A stretch of 64,000 nucleotides of DNA from Perkinsela sp. pyNocScin1 (GCA_964019655.1 CAXHTR010000004.1:682001-746000); one strand, 5' to 3'; numbered from the stretch's first letter, positions 1 through 9,768 are shown. Made by a program: numbers and translations. The notes: generated by a model from the sequence alone, not told the origin.

Positions 1-1
1 G

Positions 2-616
2 CTACTGTCGCTACAGTACGTCCCACGAAAGGTTTATGACCTCCGGGTGCGATCACCACGCGTCGAAGGTCAGCTCGACACGAGTGCACTGCCACAATAT
101 CTTATAATCTTAGAAATCATCGGGACGAAATTCTCGGGAACTGTTGACTTCGAGGCGCTCCCAGCTAATCTTAAGACGGTAAGACTATCGGCGAACGATT
201 TTTCTGGTAAAGTTGATCTGTCATGCCTTCCAAAGAATCTCACGCACCTCAATCTCTCGATGAATTCGTTTAGTGGCTGCGTTTCGCTCCGCTATCTACC
301 TGAAAACATTGAAAGCATTCACCTTTCAAAAAATAAATTTTTAGGTGAGCTATCGTGCGAAGATCTGCCGCGAAAATTGCACTCACTTGATATCTCTCAG
401 AATGCGTTTTGCGGCGAATTTCGGTGCACAAACCCACCGAAAACACTCAAACGGCTCGACGCGTCGCAGAACACGTACTCAGGGACAGCCATGGTGCACA
501 AAAGCCTCGCTCGGCGGTGCAAGCTATCGGATAACGAGGTCACGGATGTGCTCAATTCGAGTGGGTACCCGTTTCAGGGGGCACAGCGGATGCTGCAGCG
601 TGGGTATGTGGTATAA
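2..616 (+). CDS. Class A LRR protein, 5' part outside window
   Basis: The frame is open from the first bases of the window, so the real start lies to the left; the GTG at 47 is not a plausible start. The visible part begins in a first repeat ('LQYVPRKVYDLRV'), then repeats start at LPQYL, LPANL, LPKNL, LPENI, LPRKL and PPKTL. The tail 'SDNEVTDVLNSSGYPF' is the class A C-terminal module with the usual DExG changed to NSSG. No membrane anchor is visible. It converges with the minus-strand gene at 990. An AATAAA-like run follows about 20 bases after the stop. Function inferred only as extracellular ligand-binding LRR. Confidence 0.85.
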   Translation, partial: LLSLQYVPRKVYDLRVRSPRVEGQLDTSALPQYLIILEIIGTKFSGTVDFEALPANLKTVRLSANDFSGKVDLSCLPKNLTHLNLSMNSFSGCVSLRYLPENIESIHLSKNKFLGELSCEDLPRKLHSLDISQNAFCGEFRCTNPPKTLKRLDASQNTYSGTAMVHKSLARRCKLSDNEVTDVLNSSGYPFQGAQRMLQRGYVV

Positions 617-989
617 TTGGATGAATTCGGAAATTAAAATAAATCGATAGATTTGATGCTTACCCTCTCTTTTTCATAAGAAGGCAAGCATACAGGCAGT
701 ATATATTTTTTTCAAATGCTCTGACGATAAATGCATCGACTTAGATCTCTTCGAGAAGGCCAATTGCTAGGAGATAGCACATATCGTTGCATAAATTATT
801 GTTCTTAGCGTGTAAAGCACTGCAGCAAAATATAAAGGAGATTATAGCCCAGAGCTGCAATCAAGTATCATTGAGAACACACCGAACAAAGGAAACAAAG
901 AAATAAACAATTGGTGAAAGTCATCCATTTACTAACGAAAGTATCTTTAAATACTTATCTGTGTCACATCACTGCACCCGTCATATAAT
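617..989. other. Convergent intergenic region
   Basis: AT-rich, between two convergent genes. I see no ORF, RNA gene or LRR relic in it. Confidence 0.6.
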
Positions 990-1775
990 CTACCTTATCT
1001 GCACCATCTGCCTTTTCTGCCGATGTACGTCCGCTACCTCAGGCTGTATTCGATCAAGGATATCCATGCAATGTGCTTTGTGCGCGAAATGAAGATTGCC
1101 CTGATCGACATGATTCTTCGATATACGTGCATCCACCTTTTCTCCGTCGATAGACCGGATTTTACACTTTTTCCCCTCAAAGTACATAGCTTCGAGGCCA
1201 GCTGGAAGCCCCGCATTTAAGATGTAGACCCCGACAAGCCTGTGAAATGACATAACAAATACCATTCGAAGCGAAGATGGAACAGAAGGCACGTAGACGA
1301 CAGAAAAGTGTTCTTCTCGCAGAAAAGTGAAGTAAAATTCTTCGATTTTCGGTGGGAGTCTGTCGAAGCGAAGGGTACCAGATGAATGGGCATTTCCGGC
1401 GCTGAGCTTCATTGTGTGCAGACCCGCATATCGAGCATCCCGTGGAAGCGCCTCTGCAGTGAAGGGTTGCTGGAGATGAACGGACTTAAGATACAAAAAA
1501 TTCACTGTGTTAGGCAGCCACTCGAGCTCTATGTCAACCTTCACGCGCACCGTTTGCGGCAAATTATTGACCAATGTCGTGACAAAGCCTTCAGTGCACT
1601 CAACGCCACGCCACTGACAGCAGTTTTTAGCTTCTTTTTGTGCATCACGAATGTAGTCGAATACGCTGTTGTTCTGCGCGAAGACCCGGCGCATACATTC
1701 GAGTTGGTAGTTTTTGTGCATATCAGCGTGAAGTTGCTTATTTGCGTCTGCTACATAGACAAGTATTGATATCAT
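990..1775 (-). CDS. Class B LRR protein
   Basis: 261 aa from an ATG with leader 'MISILVYVADA'. The cap 'NCCQWRGVECTEG' lies at residues 51-63 (Cys52, Cys53, Trp55, Cys60), followed by 'LEWLPNTV' near residue 84 and degenerate repeats at LPRDA, LPPKI, VPSSL and LPAGL. The C-terminus is Lys/Arg-rich and has the class B element 'DGEKVDARI'. No transmembrane segment follows the leader, so a secreted protein is inferred. It is divergent from the RNI-type gene at 2046, with 270 bases between them. Confidence 0.8.
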   Translation of the reverse strand: MISILVYVADANKQLHADMHKNYQLECMRRVFAQNNSVFDYIRDAQKEAKNCCQWRGVECTEGFVTTLVNNLPQTVRVKVDIELEWLPNTVNFLYLKSVHLQQPFTAEALPRDARYAGLHTMKLSAGNAHSSGTLRFDRLPPKIEEFYFTFLREEHFSVVYVPSVPSSLRMVFVMSFHRLVGVYILNAGLPAGLEAMYFEGKKCKIRSIDGEKVDARISKNHVDQGNLHFAHKAHCMDILDRIQPEVADVHRQKRQMVQIR

Positions 1776-2045
1776 TGTACGATTGAAATTCAGAGAAAAA
1801 GAATAATATGTTTACCGCTTGTTCATTAACGAGATCCATGAAAGACAATTTATTCCTGTCCAAAAATGCAGGATTTTAGACTCATCTCGTTAGACTAAAA
1901 AGCCCGAATAATCTACGTATATAGTTGTATTGGTAGCCATCAGTGCCAATGTGTGCGTAATTGCCAATGGTGATTATTTTTTGTAGAAAACTTGGCATTC
2001 GTTCATTCGCACTTCTACTTTCATCTTTGATCATCAGTTCCTTCT

Positions 2046-3356
2046 ATGAACGTTTTCAAGCGTCTGTGGGGATACCCTCGTCCACATACAAGCCCTGAAG
2101 ACCGGATCGACGAATTTGCGAAGGATGAGAAGTATGAAAGGATCACCAAGCGTGAGCTCTTGCAAAGCCACAGGGCACAGCCTCAGCTTGTCGAGAGCCT
2201 CCTTCATGCACACGAGGCACAGCCGGTGACAGAGGCAAGAAACCGCCTCACTATGGAAAATGTCTTAAGCTTGGTCCAGTTTTCAAAGCAGATGAAGTGG
2301 CTTTGTGCGTGGGGGATGGAAATTGTCGATGAAGCGCTTCGGCCACCGTGCGCTGACCAGCCACTCGTTATCAAGCTGAGAAGCCCTTGGAAGCATCCAC
2401 AAAGCAAACACCGCCTCAGTGAAGCTGAGTTCATGCATCTTCTCAAGGATACAACGCAGCATTGGGACCGCATTATACTGCCACATTATGACCCAGAGCA
2501 CTTTGCGCTCTTACACATGCATCCGTGCCAGGAGCTCTATCTTGATTTCGAATTATACGCGCTTTCCCTCATAGATATGGAAAATATTGCAAAGTGTACC
2601 AACCTTCGCGTATTGAATATCCATATGATCGATGACTGCACAGGCGTAATTCATACGCTTCAACACCTGCCAAATTTACAGCAGCTCATCTACGATGCCG
2701 TCTCGGACACATTTCCATACATGCGAGCGCTGAAGCATCTACCATACCTATCGACAATCCAGATTAACAATGCCCTGAACGATGACTACGACTACGTTGC
2801 GTATCCATTCACTGACTATGAGATGCAAGAAGCGTTCATGTACATCGGGGACAGAAGGCAAACCACGCGCCAGCTATACCTTACTACCACGCTTGGTTCC
2901 ATAGTTTTCGGTGCACTCGGGATGTGCACAAGAGTCGAAAGCATATCCGTTGAAGACTTTGAGGGCTGGGAGGAAAATGATATGGCAGTGCTCTTTGGGC
3001 AGCCAAATTTGCAAAAGAAAGTGCGCCACATACGCCTGCGATTTGCAATTATCGATGCGGAAGCCGTCGCTTCGCTCGCAAAGTTCACAAACTTGCGATG
3101 GCTTGACTGCAGCGCTATGGACATCGATACTGACGAAATCGCACCTGTCATCCTTGCCAACGCACACCATCTGCACACCTTGACAATATCCGAATGCCCC
3201 TTTGTTACTGATGCACTTCTCGAAGCTATAGCGCAGTGCAAGAGCCTCCAGATCGCATTCGTAAAGGATACTGGGCTGACTCTTGAGGCGGTAGAGCAGT
3301 ACCGAGAAGCAAAGCGACCAAACTGGCAGGTGATAGTGCTCAAGAATCGCCGTTGA
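2046..3356 (+). CDS. RNI-type (AMN1/F-box-like) LRR protein
   Basis: 436 aa, ATG start, no signal peptide, so probably intracellular. Unlike its neighbours it lacks the LPxxL/FSG repeat. From about residue 170 it carries irregular 24-28-residue repeats of the ribonuclease-inhibitor kind: 'CTNLRVLNIHMIDDC', 'LPNLQQLIYDAV', 'FTNLRWLDCSAMDID', 'AHHLHTLTISECPFVTDALL', 'CKSLQIAFVKDTGLTLEAV'. The first 150 residues are charged and helical-looking and no F-box could be recognised. Such proteins are usually adaptors or scaffolds. It sits alone on the plus strand between minus-strand arrays. Confidence 0.85.
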   Translation: MNVFKRLWGYPRPHTSPEDRIDEFAKDEKYERITKRELLQSHRAQPQLVESLLHAHEAQPVTEARNRLTMENVLSLVQFSKQMKWLCAWGMEIVDEALRPPCADQPLVIKLRSPWKHPQSKHRLSEAEFMHLLKDTTQHWDRIILPHYDPEHFALLHMHPCQELYLDFELYALSLIDMENIAKCTNLRVLNIHMIDDCTGVIHTLQHLPNLQQLIYDAVSDTFPYMRALKHLPYLSTIQINNALNDDYDYVAYPFTDYEMQEAFMYIGDRRQTTRQLYLTTTLGSIVFGALGMCTRVESISVEDFEGWEENDMAVLFGQPNLQKKVRHIRLRFAIIDAEAVASLAKFTNLRWLDCSAMDIDTDEIAPVILANAHHLHTLTISECPFVTDALLEAIAQCKSLQIAFVKDTGLTLEAVEQYREAKRPNWQVIVLKNRR

Positions 3357-3941
3357 AAATGATTAATCCGACGGCGTTGAAGAAATGATTCTACGGGCAT
3401 AAGGACACTGATAGCTGATCATCATAAGTGAATCCTGTGATACCCATGGCGTAAGAGAGGAAGTCAATGCACGATTATTATTGTCAGTTTGCCCGTGACT
3501 TCTTGTGAAATAGATTTTTTCAGAACTGTGCACGAGGTGTAGAATCGTGCTTTTGAGTGTTCTGTTAGTAAAGAATGACGTGAGAGAGATCATAAGCCCG
3601 TGTTCCAAAGTATTCAGCCTGACTGATCAAATTTTGAGACCTATGAAATCTCAAATGACCCCAGTTACCTTGACATAAACATAGTGGTGATGGATAGTGA
3701 TCTCATCTTTAGATCATAGCTCTCTGGGTTCAGTGGACGTCAGACTGGCCCCGAAACATTCCTACTCTCAGAGGTAAGTAAGCACTGAGATAAGCCCAGT
3801 TTAGTGACAAACATTCTTATTTTGAAACTCACAATGGAAAATAAACGTTTCAGCTTACGCATAAAAAGATAGATCTCTCACTGTATTTGTACGAACATCA
3901 ACTTATATCATTCGCATTATCAGCTTTCTAATTTACTTTAC
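3357..3941. other. Intergenic region with a duplicated 3' flank
   Basis: No gene seen. Bases about 3617-3765 match 5309-5457 over roughly 145 bases ('agcctgactga', 'gaaatctcaaatgacc', 'agactg'). Each copy lies about 170 bases beyond the stop of one of the sister genes at 3942 and 5624, so the duplication that made the pair included downstream DNA. Confidence 0.7.
3617..3765. repeat. Dispersed intergenic repeat, copy 1
   Basis: Imperfect copy of 5309-5457, aligned by eye, same orientation and same position relative to the 3' end of its neighbouring LRR gene. No terminal inverted repeats seen, so it is read as part of a tandem gene duplication rather than a transposon. Confidence 0.65.
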
Positions 3942-5153
3942 TCATTCTTGACCCGGCATAATCTCAAAAACTTCCTTGATAGCATTCCCCTCAACCTTGA
4001 GAATCTTAAGTGACCGCGGCCGCGTGATGCCCTCAATCGTTCCCGTAAGCGCATTGTGAGACACATCGATGCGCTCCAGTGCAGGTGTGACACCTTCAAT
4101 TGAGAAATCGCCGCTGAAGCTGTTGTGCCCAGCAGAAAACTCCTCGAGAAACTTTGGTCCATGCACAAGATCAAGTGTCCCCACGAAATTATTGTTCCCG
4201 ATGTCGATCGCAGTGAGACTCGGTGGGAGATGCCCAATGGCAAAACTTCCCGAAAAACGGTTTTTTTGTATCTTGAAGGTTAAGAGCATAAGGGGCAGCG
4301 CAGCAGTGTCCACTGTCCCCTCGAGGGAATTGTCTCCTATATCTAAGTTAAAGAGTTCATCTGGGAGATTTTCAAAGGTAAACGAGCCACAAAGCTGGCA
4401 TTCTGCGACAAAAATATGCTTGATCTCTGCAGGGAAAGCTTCGGATGAAATCGCGGAAAAATAGTTCTTGGAGAGGGAAAGCTCCAGCAGATCTGCTGTA
4501 GACTTCATAATGATATCGCCACTGAGCTTGTTGCTCTCGATGTGCAAGACTTCAAGCGACGGGTTCAGTGCACTGAGATCGATAGAGCCCGTAAAAGCGT
4601 TCGCGTTCAATAAAAGCTCATTCAGCGTTTCTGGGAGATATGTTAAATCGAGCGCCCCCGAAAAATTGTTCGCATGTGCCTGCAGTACATCCAGTGCTGG
4701 TGGGAGATTTGTTAAGTCAAGCGTCCCGCTCAGTTCGTTCCTGTCGACGAATAGGCAGAAGAGCCCCCGTGGAAGCGCAGCGGTCTCTAAACCGCCGCGC
4801 AGAAGGTTTCCACCAAGGCTAGCAAACTCGAGCCCGGGAGGCCACTCCTCGACCTGAAGCTCACCTATGAGGGCATTGTCTTCGAGGTCAAAATTGACGA
4901 CTGTGAGCGGGAGAAATTCGAATTTGACGCGGCAGCCGCTTGATTGGAAGATCTCGGGGATACGCACAGCTGTGGCGTTGCCATCTTTGTCAAATTCGAC
5001 GAATTCTGGGTCAAATGTGCCTTCTGGTGTATAAAGGTTGTCTTTATTGTGCAGGTCGGCGAGAAAAACCTCGATGAGTACTTCGTGCGGCATTGTGTCG
5101 CGGTTGGCTCTGCCGAGGCCGGTCGTATCGGCTGTTAGCCCATAAAGGAGCAT
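3942..5153 (-). CDS. Class A LRR protein, long form without Cys cap
   Basis: 403 aa from ATG at 5153; leader 'MLLYGLTAD' is only nine residues. The head reads 'GLGRANRDTMPHEVLIEVF' where most paralogs have LGRLDxxSLSDQ. The CxWxGVxC cap is replaced by a Cys-poor segment ('DKDGNATAVRIPE'). About 14 tandem 23-residue repeats follow, from 'LPLTVVNFDLEDNALIG' to 'RPRSLKILKVEGNAI'. It ends 'KEVFEIMPGQE' with no DExG tail or anchor. It is a clear sister of the next gene (5624-6811), made by tandem duplication. Confidence 0.9.
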   Translation of the reverse strand: MLLYGLTADTTGLGRANRDTMPHEVLIEVFLADLHNKDNLYTPEGTFDPEFVEFDKDGNATAVRIPEIFQSSGCRVKFEFLPLTVVNFDLEDNALIGELQVEEWPPGLEFASLGGNLLRGGLETAALPRGLFCLFVDRNELSGTLDLTNLPPALDVLQAHANNFSGALDLTYLPETLNELLLNANAFTGSIDLSALNPSLEVLHIESNKLSGDIIMKSTADLLELSLSKNYFSAISSEAFPAEIKHIFVAECQLCGSFTFENLPDELFNLDIGDNSLEGTVDTAALPLMLLTFKIQKNRFSGSFAIGHLPPSLTAIDIGNNNFVGTLDLVHGPKFLEEFSAGHNSFSGDFSIEGVTPALERIDVSHNALTGTIEGITRPRSLKILKVEGNAIKEVFEIMPGQE

Positions 5154-5623
5154 TGACCACTACAGGTGAAAATTTTGATTGGAAAACGTTGCGTATGAAG
5201 TTATTGCGTTTAAGTTTAGAAGAAATTTATATCTGAATTTCATGAACACTTAGTGCAGCTCGGACAAAATAAGCATGAAGCACATTGCTTACCAAACTTG
5301 TGAATTTTTCAGCCTGACTGACCCCATTTTGATATACATGAAATTTCAAATGACCTCAAATTACTTGGAAACAGTGGGGATTCAAAGGGTTTTCATCTCT
5401 AGATCCCGATTCTCTAGGGTCGGTGAGTTCAGACTGACCCAAAATTTTGGTACGTCTTACGTTCTTTACATTATCTATCAAAGCAAATTCCTCTTCTGCT
5501 GATTTTGTGTTACATCTAACATTGTAGTTGTTAATTCAATTAAATCTTTATGCCATTGTCATTTCAATTCATTGCTTTTCTTTCTGATGCATTACATATT
5601 GTGCGAATGACAGCGACTTCGTC
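5154..5623. other. Intergenic region with duplicated flank
   Basis: Holds the second copy of the intergenic repeat (5309-5457); otherwise nothing recognisable. Confidence 0.6.
5309..5457. repeat. Dispersed intergenic repeat, copy 2
   Basis: Imperfect match of 3617-3765, again about 170 bases 3' of an LRR stop codon. Confidence 0.65.
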
Positions 5624-6811
5624 TCAAACTTCTGTGATGTCGTTCCCCTCAATGCTGAGCGACGCGAGTGTCTGCGGCCGCGTGATGCGCTCCAGTGTCC
5701 CCGACAGGGAATTATGCGAGATGTCAACGATATACAGACTAGGTGGAATTCCCCACAGCGCTACTCCACCCGTAAAACCGTTGTGCGCCGCGTTCAGCTC
5801 TTCCAGCGTTACCGGCACGTGCTCAAGCGTGAGTGGCCCCACAAAGCCGTTGTTGCTGATATTCAGCACGACGAGCTGCGGCGGGAGGTACTCGAGCGCA
5901 AAACTTCCCGAAAAATTGTTTGCTTCAATCTCAAGCATTTCGAGCTCCCGCGGGAGCGAAGAGGTTTCCACCGTTCCCTCGAGAAGATTTTCACCAGTCT
6001 TTGCCTCCAAGAGCGCAGCAGGAAGGTTCTCAAAGGAAAAAGATCCACCGAGCTGGCAATTGTTGAGAACAACGTTCTTGAGCGCTGCGGGAAGACTCAC
6101 AGAGGAAATCCCTGAAAAATGATTTTTGGAGAGAAACAGTTCTCGCAGATTTCCTTCAGGGTGCAGAGTGATATCGCCGATGAGTTTGTTGCTCTCAAGG
6201 TAGAGCACTTCGAGCGATGGTTTGAGCGCGCTGAGATCAACAGAGCCCTCAAAAGCGTTTGTGCTCAGCATGAGCTCAGATAGCGTTTCAGGGAGGGCAG
6301 TCAGCTCCAATGTCCCCGAAAAATTGTTCTCGTGGGCGTGAAAGATGTCGAGCTGTGGGGGGATTTTCCTCATGTCGATTGTTCCGCTCAGACAATTTCT
6401 GTCGACATATAGGAACTTGAGGCATCTCGGGAGCGCAGACGTGTCCAAACTGCCGCTGAAATAATTCCCACCGAGGCTCACGCTTTCCACTAAAGGAGGC
6501 CAGTCCTCGATCTGCAGCTCGCCTTCGATGTTCATCTCTGCGAGGTCGACGTCTCGAACAGTCAATGGCAGGAGGGCAAAATTGACTCTGGAGCCAGCCG
6601 GCTGGATTCTGCATGCGATTTGGACTGCGGTGGCGTTACCCTCTTCGTCGAAGGCAAATGCTTGTGGGTCGAAGGTGCCGTCAGCGGTGTACACCCAGTC
6701 CTTGCTTTGCAAATCAGCCAGGAAGAGCTCGAGGAGCGCTTCGTGCGGCATCGTCTCTCGGTTGGCCCTGCCAAGGCCAGTCAGGTCAGCTGTTAGCATA
6801 TGAATGAACAT
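5624..6811 (-). CDS. Class A LRR protein, long form without Cys cap
   Basis: 395 aa if started at ATG 6811 ('MFIHMLTADLTGLGR'). This start is chosen because the paralog at 3942 begins with the same short leader; a longer open frame to 7012 gives a charged, unlikely N-terminus. The head 'ANRETMPHEALLELFLADL' matches the sister gene. Fourteen repeats follow, from 'LPLTVRDVDLAEMNIEG' to 'RPQTLASLSIEGNDITEV', which is also the C-terminus. 'CTTTTATC' and a pyrimidine-rich stretch lie within 40 bases upstream of the start. Confidence 0.9.
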   Translation of the reverse strand: MFIHMLTADLTGLGRANRETMPHEALLELFLADLQSKDWVYTADGTFDPQAFAFDEEGNATAVQIACRIQPAGSRVNFALLPLTVRDVDLAEMNIEGELQIEDWPPLVESVSLGGNYFSGSLDTSALPRCLKFLYVDRNCLSGTIDMRKIPPQLDIFHAHENNFSGTLELTALPETLSELMLSTNAFEGSVDLSALKPSLEVLYLESNKLIGDITLHPEGNLRELFLSKNHFSGISSVSLPAALKNVVLNNCQLGGSFSFENLPAALLEAKTGENLLEGTVETSSLPRELEMLEIEANNFSGSFALEYLPPQLVVLNISNNGFVGPLTLEHVPVTLEELNAAHNGFTGGVALWGIPPSLYIVDISHNSLSGTLERITRPQTLASLSIEGNDITEV

Positions 6812-7031
6812 TTTATGTAAAAGAAGATAAAAGCGCGGAATATTTGGGTGATAGGGCACGCAAGAAGATCTGAATAGCACAAGTCGATGATTGCTTTCGT
6901 AATTTCGAGCGTGTGTCTTCTTTTCTGACAGTGAGCGTTGACTTTTGATACGTTTTTGATACTTGAGACTTGCCAATAATTTCACCTCATGATTGAAAAC
7001 ATTTGCGTGCATAAATTCAAAACCGCAGACT

Positions 7032-8045
7032 CTAATATTTAAACTTTATGAAATGCCTGCATCGAAAGGCTTTAATGCTTTCTCTTTCCTGCGCTCTTTC
7101 ACTGCAATGCAATGCATCAGAGTTTTCGCTATAGCGCACCAAGTATCGCATTTCGTCGAATTCACATTCGAACGGCCTTCCTTTCTCGTCGACGAGAGTC
7201 TCAAGCTGGTTTTGACTGAGATCGACGACACTATGCATCGCCCGGTCCACGACCGCTGTCCCACAGAGCATATTATTGCTCAAGTTTATGATTGTGGTAC
7301 TCGGTGGGATATCGACCACACGCACCTCCCTGCCAAAGCCGTTCCAGCTCAAATTCATGACTTTTAGAGCGGGTGGAAAATTTTTAAGGATGAGGCACCA
7401 GCAGAGCTCATTGTAGCCCAAATCCAAGGTTTGCATGCTGCGGGGCAGGTGTGCGACGTCGATGCTTCCCCGGAAACTGTTTGAATTCGCATCGAATGTC
7501 TTGAGGTTCGCTGGAAGGGCGTCCAGGAAGAGACTGCCCGTAAATTTGTTCCGACTTATACGAAACACTTCCAAACTTGCCGGAAGGCCCAGTACGTCTG
7601 CGTTCCCGGTAAAATCGTTCCAGTGAATATCAAAAATAATGAGATTTGGCGGCAGACCAGTCATATCGACTCCACCATCGAACAAATTTTCTCGCAGTTC
7701 TATTTTTTGGAGAGCACGCGGCAATGCTGTTGCGTCCAGTGTTCCCTCTGCTCTGCTGCGCTCGATGCCAAACTCCAAAACATTCGAAGGTATGAATTCA
7801 AGATTGATGTGCGCACTCCCCACGGCACAGAGATTCCAGGCTATGACGGTGCCCTTTTTATCGCACGTGACGCCGTACCAGCTGCACACGGGCTGGAAAT
7901 CGCCAGACTCGTCAAGAAAATGCGTGTGGTACTCGGAGTCTGTGCCAATGAGGAGCTCCATTTTTATCTGGTCGGTGAGCGAATCGCTGTCGAAGCGGCC
8001 AAGGGAGATCGCTGCAGGGTCTGCAGGAAGGATGAAGGTGAACAT
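7032..8045 (-). CDS. Class A LRR protein
   Basis: 337 aa, ATG start, leader 'MFTFILPADPAA'. Head 'SLGRFDSDSLTDQIKMELL', then a textbook cap 'CSWYGVTCDKKGTVIAWNL'. About eight repeats, LPRAL through IPPST. The tail is 'GTAVVDRAMHSVVDLSQNQL' then 'VDEKGRPF'. Beyond this lies an unusually long basic extension of about 50 residues with two Cys ('DALHCSERAQ', 'AFRCRHFIKFKY'). Same strand and spacing as its neighbours. Confidence 0.88.
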   Translation of the reverse strand: MFTFILPADPAAISLGRFDSDSLTDQIKMELLIGTDSEYHTHFLDESGDFQPVCSWYGVTCDKKGTVIAWNLCAVGSAHINLEFIPSNVLEFGIERSRAEGTLDATALPRALQKIELRENLFDGGVDMTGLPPNLIIFDIHWNDFTGNADVLGLPASLEVFRISRNKFTGSLFLDALPANLKTFDANSNSFRGSIDVAHLPRSMQTLDLGYNELCWCLILKNFPPALKVMNLSWNGFGREVRVVDIPPSTTIINLSNNMLCGTAVVDRAMHSVVDLSQNQLETLVDEKGRPFECEFDEMRYLVRYSENSDALHCSERAQERESIKAFRCRHFIKFKY

Positions 8046-8129
8046 AGGCTTACGAGAAAAGCTTAAATGTATGAAAAATATTGATAGGAGACATTTCGAT
8101 CTTGTTCACCTCATATGCGATTTTCTCAG

Positions 8130-8930
8130 CTAACTCAATCTGTATGCTACTTTAATGCTTGTATAATCCACCCCATTCGAATCGACGAGCCTTCCGAATT
8201 CGTTTCCTGAGAGGTTAACGACAAGAAGCGCCTCCGGAAGCTGACTGACATCGAGCGTTTCTTGCACAAACAGATTGTATGCGAGACTGAGCTGCCCAAG
8301 CCTCGGCGGTAGCGCTGTGAGACTGACGCTCCCAGAGAGATTACAATCGCCACAGAGCAAGCACTGGAGGCTCTGGGGGAGCTTTGTTACGTCGATGCTG
8401 CCCGAAAATTCGTTGCCGGTGAACTTTGCCTCTCGGAGGGACGGTGGCAACTCTGTGAGGATCAGCTCGCCACTGAGCTCGTTGTGGTCAAGATAGAGCA
8501 CTTCAAGTATTTTTGGGAGATCTGTGAGCACAGCACTCCCCGTAAGCCGATTGGATGCGAGCTTCAGTATGACAATTGCTTCTGGCAAGACAGTCAGGTC
8601 GACTGTTCCTGCCAGCCGATTGTTCTGAAGATTCAATCGACAAAGCGTTTGTGGGAGGTACATCATTTCCACAGTTTGCTCGACACGCGGTGGGCTGCCG
8701 TGGCACCACTTCAAGGGCCAATCGATTTCAACAATGCACTTTTCATTATCTGTGACAATGCCTTGCCAGCGCGTGCAATACAGAAATTCATTTTTCGCAT
8801 CTTTGAAAGACGATTGCGGCAGATTTTCGACAAAGAGCTCCATGCGCTGCTGGTCAGTGAGGAACTCAGCGTTGAAACGACCAAGCGATGCGTCTGCTGT
8901 AAGGAAGAGGGTGAACAAGCCTTGTAACAT
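8130..8930 (-). CDS. Class A LRR protein
   Basis: 266 aa from ATG 8930 ('MLQGLFTLFLTADASLGRFN'), a more normal-looking signal peptide. Head 'LTDQQRMELFVENLP'. The cap is altered to 'CTRWQGIVTDNEKCIVEIDW' with the second Cys displaced. Seven repeats at LPQTL, LPEAI, LPKIL, LPPSL, LPQSL, LPPRL and LPEAL. It ends 'NLSGNEFGRLVDSNGVDY', a variant of the DExG tail. The preceding in-frame codon proposed as a start at 8960 is TTG and was not used. Confidence 0.88.
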   Translation of the reverse strand: MLQGLFTLFLTADASLGRFNAEFLTDQQRMELFVENLPQSSFKDAKNEFLYCTRWQGIVTDNEKCIVEIDWPLKWCHGSPPRVEQTVEMMYLPQTLCRLNLQNNRLAGTVDLTVLPEAIVILKLASNRLTGSAVLTDLPKILEVLYLDHNELSGELILTELPPSLREAKFTGNEFSGSIDVTKLPQSLQCLLCGDCNLSGSVSLTALPPRLGQLSLAYNLFVQETLDVSQLPEALLVVNLSGNEFGRLVDSNGVDYTSIKVAYRLS

Positions 8931-9081
8931 TGAAAGAAAAGAACTGCAGGGTAAATTCAAAAGTACAAGATTGAAGTTGAATTTCCTTCTTTCAGCAGTG
9001 ATGAGACGCGAATCGCTACTTTTTAAAATTTCGACGAACTAATAGCTCGAGCACCCCTCGTCTCTCTCTTTCCCAGTGTCA

Positions 9082-9768
9082 TCACCACGCCCACTGCTTA
9101 TCCAGAACGATTCGCTTGTCCATCGGCTGTCCATCTTCGGCAATGTACAGGACCTTATTTTTTGGCTTCGTAGGCGAAAAGTTACCGCGAATAAACTTTT
9201 CTGGAAGTCCCTCGTAGCTGTCTGGGCCATAGACAGCTTTCACTCTGTTTCTCGCGAGGGATATGCGCTTGAGGTTGGGCGGAAGGCCCTGCAAGCGAAC
9301 TGCACCTGTGATGAAATTCCCAGCGAGATTCATGGTCTCGAGGCTCTCGGGCAGGGTCTGCAGGCTCACTGTCCCGGTGATTCGGCAGTGCTCGAGCCGA
9401 GCGTGGGATAACTGTGGTGGAAGCGTTCGTGTCTCGAACGGTGACAGCACGTGCTCCCCTTTGATACAAACGTTGGTGACAGAGCGTGGCAGCCACCCGG
9501 TGCTGATCTCGAGCGGGCGAGACAGTGTGTTTTCCCACTTGATTTTCGTGACGAGGCCCCCTGTGCACGTAACTTGTGTGTACTTGCAGACGCTATAGAT
9601 GTCCCCGTTCGTTGGGTACGGGTGGCGGCGCTCCGGGTCCACTGCGTATATGCTGGTATCGATATTTAAGAGGTTGTGCATGGCGAGGACCTGCATGTCT
9701 TCAGGCATATGCGTGCGAAAAACTGGATTTGGTGAGTCAGCAGTGTGTGGGAGTAGAAAAAGATTCAT
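9082..9768 (-). CDS. Class B LRR protein
   Basis: 228 aa from ATG 9768 ('MNLFLLPHTADSPN'). The cap keeps only part of the cysteines: 'YSVCKYTQVTCTGGLVTKI'. 'TGWLPRSVTNVCI' follows, then repeats at LPPQL, LPESL and LPPNL, which are closer to class A repeats ('MNLAGNFITGAVRLQG') than in other class B members. The C-terminus is basic. Upstream codons to 9816 start with GTG and add an unlikely N-terminus. Confidence 0.82.
   Translation of the reverse strand: MNLFLLPHTADSPNPVFRTHMPEDMQVLAMHNLLNIDTSIYAVDPERRHPYPTNGDIYSVCKYTQVTCTGGLVTKIKWENTLSRPLEISTGWLPRSVTNVCIKGEHVLSPFETRTLPPQLSHARLEHCRITGTVSLQTLPESLETMNLAGNFITGAVRLQGLPPNLKRISLARNRVKAVYGPDSYEGLPEKFIRGNFSPTKPKNKVLYIAEDGQPMDKRIVLDKQWAW

Noticed and set aside
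5550-6122. Long plus-strand frames opposite LRR genes (also near 4069, 8484, 28528, 38249).
   Set aside because: They are antisense shadows of regular repeats: the same Ser/Arg/Leu-rich pattern recurs opposite every LRR gene, and there is no domain or leader.
8022-8960. The leader codons often look like a 3' splice acceptor (pyrimidine tract then CAG, e.g. 'ttccttacag', 'cttcctgcag'), suggesting the leader is intron and a 5' exon is missing.
   Set aside because: The pyrimidines come from Phe/Leu codons and the AG from Thr/Ala-Asp codons. Several paralogs (12665, 26960, 30675, 33016, 34019) have no AG at that point, the phase is inconsistent, and some upstream gaps are only about 70-100 bases.
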